Shown: piece after piece, positions 33,905 through 42,468 of the stretch
How positions within the stretch are numbered: position 1 is the stretch's first letter
How the letters are laid out: every line of letters begins with the position of its first letter
Assembly: GCF_019649055.1 (NCBI RefSeq)
Contig: NW_026570223.1
Span: 930,001-994,000 of the forward strand
Source of the DNA: Paramacrobiotus metropolitanus
Lineage: Eukaryota; Tardigrada; Eutardigrada; Parachela; Macrobiotidae
Length of the DNA: 64,000 nucleotides
Direction of reading: 5' to 3'
Notes under the pieces: generated by a model
The model's database searches: none
Told to the model about the DNA's origin: nothing
What the model saw: the letters and a program-made list of their open reading frames with translations, nothing else
Program-made: the position numbers and the translations under genes

Positions 33905-36652
33905 TTATAGGTGTCGGTGACCTTTCCCCAACTTCGGCGACTGATTCCTCCAGTATTTCGACATCGTGAGAGGGCGGTTCGTCTTTTTCCTTCCTCTCTC
34001 CTTTTTCCTCCGGGTGCTTGTGCTCTCGCTTTCATCACCGCTCTTTTTTTTCTTATCTTCATCTTCCTTTCGTTTCTTTATAAAGTCACCTTTCTTAGCC
34101 CTTTCACGGTTCATGGCTTCATCCAGTTTAGCCGTTTTCCTCGGTTTAACGACCACTTTCGGAGGCTGATTATCTTCCTCGGCCATGTCGTCGTCTTCAT
34201 CGGCCTGTTCCTCTGCCGAATCATCGTTAGCTTCCTCCTCTTCTGATTCGTCCTGTTTCGATGGTCTCTGGGTACTCTCCGTTCCTGCCTCTTCGGCTAC
34301 GGAGGCCTCTGCCATTTCTCCGGCTCCACTTTCTTGTGCCGGGTGTTGGGCCTGACTTTCCAAATGTGGTGTTTCTTTAGCCGGTGCCTGTGTAACGATC
34401 TCCCACAGGGGATTTTTCTTCGCGTCATAAAACACCGTTTTATACGCTCCGTTTTCCATCTTTCTTGTGAGTCGAAAATGGGCTTCGTCTATCTCCGCTC
34501 GATGTCGCATCATGCTGATCAGCGTGTTCGCTTGAATCAAAGGATCTTGACGTTCACTTACTGGTATCAGGTTCCACAGCTGTTCTAGTGCTGCCCGATT
34601 GGCGTGTTCGGCGCTCTCTTCCGACACATCCCATGGAGCGTATGGAATCGGATCCCCTGTGATCGGGTCGACGATTACTGCGGTCAAACAATCCGTTGTT
34701 CCATCGCCGAAGTGGAGTGTCAGCGTCACTTTTCTGCACGTTCCATCGGTATATTTCAGGGTCGACTCATAATCGTCTAATGTTCGCTTGCTCGGGTCTG
34801 GGTCTGCTGTTGATTTCGGCCGAATTCTCTCTTTCGTCAGCAATTTCCCGTCCACTGTGTATGTGTATGCCAGGTGGTCGTCATTTGTACCCACTTTAAT
34901 GCGGATCCATGCGTTTTCTTCGACCGCAACTTTGGACACCACGTGCTTCATCATCTGAATGAGGACTCTCGGATTATGACGTTCCTCCGGAGGAATGAAC
35001 TGTAGCGCCTCATTGACTTCTGTCTTTGACCTTTCCCCAATCTCGGTTTTAACTGATTTATCCGCTAAAGGGTTGTACGATTCGATCTCTTTATTCGTTG
35101 CTTTATCGACTATCCGAGCGGTGACCTTTCGTTCGTTATGATCCGTTCCAGTGTATTTAACTGTAAAAGTCCGGCACTTCGGAAATCGAACTGAAGCAGC
35201 TTCTGGGTCCAACGGCGTGGGTGGTGCACTCTTTCTACCCACTGGGATCGGTGCTTTACTCGTCGTGACCTTTTTCATCCGCTGCTCCTTCTTGTCACTT
35301 TCTTTTGGACTTGTCGTCGGTGACCTTATTTTTTTTCTGCTTTTTACGGTCCCGCTAGACGGCTCTATAACCGAACTGGTGCGTCCACGTACTGATCCTG
35401 CGGTTGAGCTTGCCCGTGATCTTTCTGCTCGTTCGGTTAATTCTGTCTCAATCTTTCTCTTTGTTTCCAGGAGAGCACTGTCCGACATCTCCTCTACTGG
35501 TGCTTCAACTAATGCCCGTGATGGCCCCGCTGTGCTGCTTGTCGAGGGTCCCCTTTCTTTAGGAATCGTCTTAAGGAATAGTTGTATCTTCTCAATCATC
35601 GGTGGCCATTTTCTGTTAGTTAAGGCCGGGTGGTACTGTTTCATCGAGGCGATTCTGATCGCCAACTCTTTACGTTTAACTTCGATGACTTTAGTTTTTT
35701 CTTTCATCGCGATATGGACTGCTTCAATAATCGCGTCCAGACTCATTAATCTTCCATAGAATGCATGTTCGTCCTCGACTCGCATGTGGATTCTATAGAG
35801 ATCCCGACACATTCGGTTAAAATCCTGGATGGCCGCTGTATCAGCCGCTGTCAGTCTTTCTTCGTTGCCCACTATCATGTTCAGTCGCGCATCATCTTCT
35901 TTCATGTCTAGCGGGAGTTTCGGTGAATAATCATGTACGGTTGGTTCACCCGGGGGCGTTGCCCGTAGACCATCTGGTCCGACCTGCTCCAAATTTGGGC
36001 CCAGCGACGGCAGTACTCCTCGCGGTCGTGGTGAATCAAACCGATTTCCGCCTCGCTTCCCTCCTTTTTGTGGCGAGTTCCTGTGAAATCGTTGCGCTCC
36101 AAGTTGCTGCGGTGTTCTCATACGAGGCGTTCCGATATCTAACAATGATAGGCCTCCCGATTCTGGGAAAGGTGGAAATATCGGAGATGACCTTTGCGAC
36201 TGGGTCGCTAACATTCCGCCGAATCCTCCATGGCCCATAAATCTACTCGGTGTAGTCTGTTGCGGTGGCGGCATTAACATTCTTGCCGGTCCCATAACTT
36301 GCGGTGGTCCCATCGGTGGGGTATACGATCCCGGATGCGGTTGGTAGGGGGCATTCGTTAATTGTCCCGAATACTGGGTTCCGGCGAGTGAGCCATGGTG
36401 CACCCAGCTAACCGTATCTTGATAATTCGTCGGCTGTCCCGGATCGTGATACGCATAATACTCCGGCCTGCTGTAGTAACCTCCTTGGCCTGGTTCGTTC
36501 TGTGCCGTTCCGATTGACGATGTCGACCCTTCGCCATATGAAGTATCATATCCATATTCACCTTCCATTCTCTTTGGGGTCGATATCTTTAATGGATTTC
36601 CAATACTTTCCGAATCCGAATTCTCTGAATTCTGTCGTTCCAATCTATCCAT
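33905..36652 (-). CDS. Giant element ORF X1, 915 aa with a duplicated novel domain
   Basis: Starts at an ATG (MDRLERQNSENSDSES). Residues 1-250 are Gly/Pro/Ser/Tyr-rich and disordered. A helical region lies at 260-360, then a low-complexity basic stretch. Two tandem copies of a domain of about 115 residues follow, at about 494-610 and 640-760. Each has a VTARIVD/LTAVIVD strand, IPPEERHNPRVLIQMMKHV or IPVSERQDPLIQANTLISMM, and a basic strand near its end. The tail is Asp/Glu-rich and then Lys-rich. No signal peptide, no transmembrane segment, no Env features. I recognise no family. Confidence 0.6.
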   Translation of the reverse strand: MDRLERQNSENSDSESIGNPLKISTPKRMEGEYGYDTSYGEGSTSSIGTAQNEPGQGGYYSRPEYYAYHDPGQPTNYQDTVSWVHHGSLAGTQYSGQLTNAPYQPHPGSYTPPMGPPQVMGPARMLMPPPQQTTPSRFMGHGGFGGMLATQSQRSSPIFPPFPESGGLSLLDIGTPRMRTPQQLGAQRFHRNSPQKGGKRGGNRFDSPRPRGVLPSLGPNLEQVGPDGLRATPPGEPTVHDYSPKLPLDMKEDDARLNMIVGNEERLTAADTAAIQDFNRMCRDLYRIHMRVEDEHAFYGRLMSLDAIIEAVHIAMKEKTKVIEVKRKELAIRIASMKQYHPALTNRKWPPMIEKIQLFLKTIPKERGPSTSSTAGPSRALVEAPVEEMSDSALLETKRKIETELTERAERSRASSTAGSVRGRTSSVIEPSSGTVKSRKKIRSPTTSPKESDKKEQRMKKVTTSKAPIPVGRKSAPPTPLDPEAASVRFPKCRTFTVKYTGTDHNERKVTARIVDKATNKEIESYNPLADKSVKTEIGERSKTEVNEALQFIPPEERHNPRVLIQMMKHVVSKVAVEENAWIRIKVGTNDDHLAYTYTVDGKLLTKERIRPKSTADPDPSKRTLDDYESTLKYTDGTCRKVTLTLHFGDGTTDCLTAVIVDPITGDPIPYAPWDVSEESAEHANRAALEQLWNLIPVSERQDPLIQANTLISMMRHRAEIDEAHFRLTRKMENGAYKTVFYDAKKNPLWEIVTQAPAKETPHLESQAQHPAQESGAGEMAEASVAEEAGTESTQRPSKQDESEEEEANDDSAEEQADEDDDMAEEDNQPPKVVVKPRKTAKLDEAMNRERAKKGDFIKKRKEDEDKKKKSGDESESTSTRRKKERGRKKTNRPLTMSKYWRNQSPKLGKGHRHL

Positions 36653-36777
36653 TAACTGAGCTTACCTTCTGTAACAATGAAACAATATTGATTAGCTCTC
36701 ATAACGGTGATGACCTTTTTACAGCTTCCCAACTCCTATTTTTAGTGAAGTGAACCCCTTATTCATCTTTATGTGGG

Positions 36778-37593
36778 TTATTTGTCTTTGCTTCCTTTAG
36801 TTATCCGATCAAGGAGTTCTTTGTCGGCCGCATCTTCCACTTCACCTTTCTGGGTCAGCAATTCTGTAGGAGTTATTTTCTTTTTCTTCTGTTTGCCCTT
36901 TCGCTCATCGATTGCTTTCGCTATATCGCGGCCCAATTGTTCCGCTTTTGATTTGACCGCTTCTATCTCCTCTTTTCTCTTCCTTATGAGGTCATTCTCA
37001 TTGTCGGTAGCAGTGCGTGGTTCGAAAAAAGGATCTTGGTTCGATTCAAGTTCTTTTTGCGAAGCGCGTTCGGCTACTTCATCTTCAGTTCCTGGTGACC
37101 TTTCTGCCAAATTTCCAGCTTCTGTATTCAGTTTTATTGTGACTGCTGTTTCGAAGTCCTTGTCCTCTTTCCTTTTTCTTCCTCTCTTCTGTTTCCGTTT
37201 ATTCCCGCTTGTATCCGGTAGCAGGGAGCGTGGTTCGAAAAATGGTTTCTGTTGTGTCACTGAGTCATTTTTCGGACTCCGCTCTGATTCATCTTCTTTT
37301 CCGTTAGCTTTCTCCGTTTCGGGGAGCAAAGGTGGTTCGAAAAAAGATTCTGCCGAGTCTTTTTGAGTACGTTCTCGTTCTACTGTTCCTTGTTCCACTT
37401 CAGGTAGCAGAGGTGGTTGGAAAAAATGCGAGGTACGCTCTGATACTTTTTGCGAATCTTTCTTCTCAGGTAATGGCGGATGCCACAGTTTTAATCGGTC
37501 GATCGAGACCACCTTTAAGTCTGCTTCCTTCTTCGGGTTCTGCTCAATGACCTCAGCTTCGTTTGTTCGCGGGAAACTCAGAATCTTCCACAC
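36778..37593 (-). CDS. Integrase C-terminal segment plus FFEP-repeat extension
   Basis: Same frame as the integrase, separated from it by a single TAA at 37594. It opens with WKILSFPRTNEAEVIEQ and VVSIDRLKLWHPPLP, the short beta-rich element that ends Ty3/gypsy integrases (VHVDRLKPYH-type). After that come four FF-[EQ]-P motifs spaced 25-80 residues apart and strongly charged linkers. The same FFEP unit recurs in the protease ORF at about 43050 and 43150. Ends at 36778. Confidence 0.65.
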   Translation of the reverse strand: MWKILSFPRTNEAEVIEQNPKKEADLKVVSIDRLKLWHPPLPEKKDSQKVSERTSHFFQPPLLPEVEQGTVERERTQKDSAESFFEPPLLPETEKANGKEDESERSPKNDSVTQQKPFFEPRSLLPDTSGNKRKQKRGRKRKEDKDFETAVTIKLNTEAGNLAERSPGTEDEVAERASQKELESNQDPFFEPRTATDNENDLIRKRKEEIEAVKSKAEQLGRDIAKAIDERKGKQKKKKITPTELLTQKGEVEDAADKELLDRITKGSKDK

Positions 37594-38322
37594 TTAATCG
37601 TATTTCGACTTAAAGCCTGATTGATTTTCTTTCTTCCCTTGTTTCGTGTCCTTTGGTAATCGGTCGCCCACTTTGAAGTTCGGCTCCGATTTCTTCTTGT
37701 TGTAAATTTCCGCATTCTTCTCGTAAGCATCTTTGATATTGCATTTTGCCACTTCTTCTGCAAAGGTCAAGTTCTTCTTCATGGTCTCTACCCATTCGTC
37801 TGGAGTCCCATAATCATCGGGTATATTCGTTTTTGTGACCACATCTTCCGGCATTGTCATTTCTCTGCCGTGTAGCATATAGTATGCTGAATATCCAGTT
37901 GTGGCGTGTACGACTCTGTTCATCGCCGAAATAACATATGGAAGGTACTTGTTAAACTTTCTTTCGTTTCCTGCTTTCAGGTACTGTGCCAAGCCGTCCG
38001 CAATCGTTTGCATCTGTCTCTCAACTTGGCCTTGACCTTCCGGATGATATGCTGTTCCAAATGTGTGTCTAATCTTAAACACATTGGTGACCTTTGCCAA
38101 TACTTCAGCTGTAAAGTGCCGTCCGCGATCTGTATGCAGAATGTGCGGTGCTCCGTGTACTAGTATCACGTGCTTCACGAACACTTTTGCGAACTCTTTG
38201 GCCGTTGCCGTTTTCATCGGTACTGCTATCACGTATTTCGTCAGTTGATCGATGAACACTGCTATGTACTTATATCCGCGTTTCTTCGTTGGTAACAGCG
38301 GTCCTTTCAGGTCAGCATACAC
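37594..38322 (-). CDS. Integrase catalytic core segment
   Basis: Same frame as RT, downstream of a TGA at 38323. D,D-35-E-type landmarks are present: YADLKGPLL with the first Asp, HTDRGRHF with the second, and HPEGQGQVERQ with the Glu. Conserved flanks include TKYVIAVPMKTATAKEFAKV. The 3' part, NKKKSEPNFKVGDR, is the usual run toward the C-terminal domain. Integrates the cDNA; the 4-bp GTCG duplication fits the family. Confidence 0.85.
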   Translation of the reverse strand: MYADLKGPLLPTKKRGYKYIAVFIDQLTKYVIAVPMKTATAKEFAKVFVKHVILVHGAPHILHTDRGRHFTAEVLAKVTNVFKIRHTFGTAYHPEGQGQVERQMQTIADGLAQYLKAGNERKFNKYLPYVISAMNRVVHATTGYSAYYMLHGREMTMPEDVVTKTNIPDDYGTPDEWVETMKKNLTFAEEVAKCNIKDAYEKNAEIYNKKKSEPNFKVGDRLPKDTKQGKKENQSGFKSKYD

Positions 38323-38616
38323 TCAAAAGAACGGATGTCCGACCTTTATCTCTTGCAATTTACCGGGTGGGCATTTCCTCGGTGTTTTACGGAACTGACA
38401 TCCTTGGCAGGCAGTTATGTAATTCTTCACGTCTGTACTCATTCGATCCCAATAATATCGGAGTCGGATTGCTGTCAATGTCTTTTCAAATCCCAAATGT
38501 CTTGCCGCTTTCTCGTCGTGTAATGCGTGGATTATCGCTCTTCGCATCGACAACGGCACCACATATGACCTTTCAAGTTTGCCATTTTTATCCTTTACTC
38601 GGTATAGTATGCCGTT
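38323..38616 (-). CDS. Integrase zinc-binding (HHCC) segment
   Basis: Lies between in-frame stops TAA (38617) and TGA (38323). The H-H-C-C signature is visible: HALHDEKAARHLGFEKT, then CQGCQFRK. YYWDRMSTDVKNYITAC is typical of gypsy integrase_H2C2 domains. The first residues (NGILYRVKDKNGK) are the normal RNase H to integrase linker, so the TAA breaks an otherwise continuous polyprotein. Confidence 0.82.
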   Translation of the reverse strand, partial: NGILYRVKDKNGKLERSYVVPLSMRRAIIHALHDEKAARHLGFEKTLTAIRLRYYWDRMSTDVKNYITACQGCQFRKTPRKCPPGKLQEIKVGHPFF

Positions 38617-40917
38617 TTACAACTGGTAATGAACTTCAAATTTCGATCTCGTTTCAGCATCTGGTAGATGTTCCAATTCATCTATTATCATCGCCAGATG
38701 AGGATCTTTTAACTGTTTATTCCGTAGCTGCAGATTTGAGTCATCCTCTTCTTCTTCATCACCTTGCAGGTTAACGATGCGGACTGTCGCCGTACTGAGT
38801 TCATTCCAATCTTTGATGACCTTACAGCGTGGTAATGGCTTATACCTTTTTTTCATCTGTTTCGGGAATCGCAACAGCTTAATTGGGCATTCATTCAGCG
38901 CTTGAGTAACTTTGTCCGTTTCCCAAAGGTCATCTTTAATCTCCTTTGTTTCGTCAGGTCCCGTGACCTTTTCATTCTGCTTTTTAGATTCCGCATCAAG
39001 TCCAGTGACCTTTAAGTCACTAACGGTGGGCAACCAGCTTTTTACGCGGTTCACGTTTACGTTTACTTCTGGCTCAGCCGACTCATTCGCCGTAGCTGAG
39101 GTGACCTTTAACCGTTTTTCCCTCTGTTCCACCATCTGCAGGAACAACTGTCCAATTTCAATTGCTGGTTCTTTCGTGTCAAATTCCTTCTTGTAGTCCT
39201 CGAAATTTGGAATCTCATCAAATTCCTCCTCTTGGCACGTCGGACCTTCAATTGGTGCTCTTGATAACGCGTCTGCGTTGTCGCAGTATTTTCCGGGTTT
39301 ATATTCAATTTTAAACTGGTGGCCTTGTAATGCCATTGCCCATCTTGTCAATCGCGGATTCATCCCAACTTTATTTGTCTCTGACCTCAGCAAGTTAGTC
39401 AGCGCCTGATGATCCGTCCTTACGGTAAATTCCGCATAATCAATATACGGCTTGAATTTCCTGACAGCGAACACTACTGCCAGACATTCCCATTCCGTTA
39501 CGCCGTAATTTTTCTCGGCTCCATGCAGGACGCGGCTCGCATATGCGATTGGGTGTCCATCTTGTGACAGTACAGCTCCAATTCCCTCTTTGCTCGCGTC
39601 ACATTCGATGACGGTCGGTTTTGCCGGGTCAAACTTTGCCAGTACTGGACCTTCACACAACAACTTTTTCAAGCTATTGAACTCTTCCTCGTGTACTGCT
39701 GTCCAGTCCTTTTTCACGTGTTTATCTTGTCTCAGCAACTCATACAAGTGGCAAGTCTTCTGTGCGTATCCCATTATGAACTTGCGATAATAATTTGCCA
39801 GTCCAAGGAATGACCTTAACTGCCTTTCTGTTTGAGGTCGTTTGAATTCTGAGACCGCGGTGACCTTTTCCGGATCCATGCGAATTCCGTCTTCACTGAG
39901 TATATGACCCAGGAATCCCATTTGTCTCATTCCGAATTCGCATTTGGTTGGTTTAATCGTGAATCCCGCTTCAACCAGACTCATTAAGACATTCCTCAAA
40001 TTCTGCATGAAGATCGCCCAAGTCTTTCCGGCGAAAATTACGTCATCAATATATCCGAAAACACAACCCTTTCTTTTCGCTTTTGAAAGTACTTTATCCA
40101 TACACAATTGAAATGTTGCCGGTCCGTTGCAGACTCCAAATGGCATTCTTTTAAATCGGTACATTCCGTCTTGCGTTACAAAGGTCGTCTTGTTGATTGA
40201 CGCCGGATCCACTGGGATCTGCCAGAATCCACTTTGCAAGTCCATTTTCCCGTAATATTTGTTGCCTGCACACGCGTCGAGCAATTCATCTGGATTCGGT
40301 AGCGGGTAATTATTCTTTCTCGTCAGCTTGTTAAGCATGATGTAACTGACACAAAATCTCGTCCCCATTGTTCCGTCGCCATTTTTCTTTACTGCCAGTA
40401 CGACTGGGAAACTCCACTCGGCGTCCGACGGCTCGATTACATCTTGTGCCAACATTTCTTCAATATGCTTTGTTATGAACTCGCGGCCTGTCCAACTCGT
40501 TCTGGCCGGGTTGCATTTAACTGGTTTCGCGTCTCCCGTATCGATTACATGAGTGACCCCTTTCACATCTCCATATGGTTTCTTTGATGTGGGTAAGACC
40601 TTCCAGAATTCCCAGAACGCGTTATACACGTCATTCTTTTGTTCCTCAGTTAGGTCGGGTCCTAATTTCAGGTTTCCAATTATCTTTGTCAGTTCAGCTT
40701 TCGTCGTATCGTCCACCTCTGGGTCCTCGAGCACGTTCTTTACTGTCCCAGCTGTCCCAGCGTTGACCTTTACATTTTCCATATGTTCATACGGTTCAAC
40801 GTATCCGAGAAGCTGATTTTTCTTCACGACTCGGTATTTGCTACTGTGATTCGCGATGACGATTTCAAAGTATTTTCCCTGTGATCCGTCACTCCTGCCA
40901 ACGGTTGCACTTCAGTT
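38617..40917 (-). CDS. Reverse transcriptase - RNase H
   Basis: Open from 40917 without an ATG; GTG at 40827. RT motifs in order: WSFPVVLAVKKNGDG, RFCVSYIMLNKLT, NYPLPNPDELLD, YGKMDLQSGFWQIPV, FKRMPFGVCNGPATFQ, GYIDDVIFAG (catalytic YIDD), CEFGMRQMGFLGHILSEDGI. RNase H follows with IECDASKEGIGAVLSQDG, AYASRVLHGAEKNYGVTEWE and VRTDHQALTNLL. An acidic linker of about 200 residues leads to the integrase. The N-terminal pre-RT segment lies in another frame (40824-41012, TRVKVKMGKYAPAQNK), so a frameshift separates them. Confidence 0.92.
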
Positions 40918-41025
40918 TCCACTTGTGGGACCGGTGTAAACATCAACTTGTTCTGAGCCGGTGCATATTTTCCCATCTTGACCTTTACCCGTGTGCAGTT
41001 TGACGGTTTCAATTTAATTCTTTGG

Positions 41026-42468
41026 TCACTGTAGACTTTTAATCACATCTTTCGACATTCTAGCCTTTTCCACTTTCAATCTTCTGACTTTAATTTCTTT
41101 TTCTTCGTCCACTTCGTCATCTTCATCCAGATCCATTAAGTCCTCTTGTTCTGAAAGGTCACTTACACCTGAATCTTCCGAAGTCGTTGAGTTATCACTT
41201 GAACTCGTCCACTCGGAGTCCGAGTTACTGCTCTCATATTCCTGTGCAGTAGCTTGACCTTTATCAGCCTTTTCGAGTGGGCGCTCATCAACTCCTTCAT
41301 CTTCTGATGAAAGGTCACTTTCGTTTTCCCGCGAATCACTAAGTTTTTTCACTTTTGAATTTTTGAGCAGGGGTTTGTCCCCTTCTTTTGCCTTTCGCCC
41401 ATTTCGTGCAGCGACTCTTGGGTGACTCCTTGCTACCCGGATTCTCGTTGGTGACCTTTCTGATTGATCGGAGTTTGACCTTTCTTCGTCCGATTTTGAC
41501 TTTTCTATTTTCTCAAGGTTCGTTAATGGCTTTTCGGTCAACTCGACCGGCGGACATTCCTCACCGTTATCGAGTGACCTTTCCCCGTTTTTTGCCTCAG
41601 TTACTGGGTTTTGTTGTTCATTCGATATCCTTTCGACTTCCTCTTTGAACTTCTTCCACATTTCACCTCTATCTGTTAACATCCGTGCGATGTCGAAAGC
41701 CGACTTTGAACTTTCTTCCGTTTCGTTCGATCCTCCTTCAACTATCTCTTCAACTGGTTCCTCTTTGTCTGCTTCTTTTACTGTCCCCTTATCAGCTTCA
41801 TCCTGTTGGACCGTCTCGTAGCCTTTAGGTCGTTTGGGACCAACGAAAACACAATTTGCCATCAGCTCTTCAGTAACCCAGTCATCACTCGGAATCGTTT
41901 CATACATGCACCACGTGTCACCACCTCGTTCTGGGTATTCCACTCCATCTGGATCTGGTGCAAAGGTCACCTTTTTCTTTTCTATCAACCCCGGTAAACT
42001 TCTTTTCCGGGTTACTTGCAACTCTCGCATTTCCTTTATGTCGAATATAGGAATCTCCGCTTCAAATTTCGTCCAATATCTAGCAAATATGTTCCAGTCG
42101 TTTTCTTTTAGTGCTTTACAGAACACCACTACTGACTCATATACCGGTGTACCGAGTCCTGTTGGGAATATAACTGTTCTCCCTTGACCTTTGTACATGT
42201 GGTTTATGCGGAAGTCCCAGAACAATTCTATTCTAGCTTCTTCCCATAGCTGTACTTCCTCGTTCATTGAGTCTATCTCTCTTTCAAGTTTCCGCTCAGT
42301 TAATACCGGGTCAAGGGGATCTTGGATTCCGTTATCCACACGTTGCTGCCAATGGTTCAGCCATTTTCCTCTCCCCGTAATGAAGTTTTTCACACATGAC
42401 AACCAAGTCCGATATCTGTTCCAATGATACCGCTCGATGTGTGGCTTCCACATTTCGTTTGTCCGCAT
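41026..42468 (-). CDS. Giant element 480-codon ORF between protease and RT
   Basis: Overlaps the end of the protease ORF by 79 nt in the next frame and shares the frame of RT. The first ~170 residues look globular and Trp-rich (MWKPHIERYHWNRYRTWLSC, then WKPH/WLNHW-type motifs and GRTVIFPTGLGTPVYES). The rest is acidic, Ser/Glu-rich and probably disordered. I do not recognise a known pol domain. Its position suggests a PR-RT spacer domain peculiar to this element. Confidence 0.55.
   Translation of the reverse strand: MRTNEMWKPHIERYHWNRYRTWLSCVKNFITGRGKWLNHWQQRVDNGIQDPLDPVLTERKLEREIDSMNEEVQLWEEARIELFWDFRINHMYKGQGRTVIFPTGLGTPVYESVVVFCKALKENDWNIFARYWTKFEAEIPIFDIKEMRELQVTRKRSLPGLIEKKKVTFAPDPDGVEYPERGGDTWCMYETIPSDDWVTEELMANCVFVGPKRPKGYETVQQDEADKGTVKEADKEEPVEEIVEGGSNETEESSKSAFDIARMLTDRGEMWKKFKEEVERISNEQQNPVTEAKNGERSLDNGEECPPVELTEKPLTNLEKIEKSKSDEERSNSDQSERSPTRIRVARSHPRVAARNGRKAKEGDKPLLKNSKVKKLSDSRENESDLSSEDEGVDERPLEKADKGQATAQEYESSNSDSEWTSSSDNSTTSEDSGVSDLSEQEDLMDLDEDDEVDEEKEIKVRRLKVEKARMSKDVIKSLQ

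Noticed and set aside
33511-35759. Several plus-strand ORFs across the env-position region
   Set aside because: Antisense shadows of Lys/Glu/Arg-rich coding sequence (Phe/Leu/Ser-rich products); no start context or homology.
28684-36652. A second, nested retroelement inside the giant element
   Set aside because: No second LTR pair, PBS, RT or integrase was seen; AAAGGTCA content and charge style are continuous with the gag-pol part.
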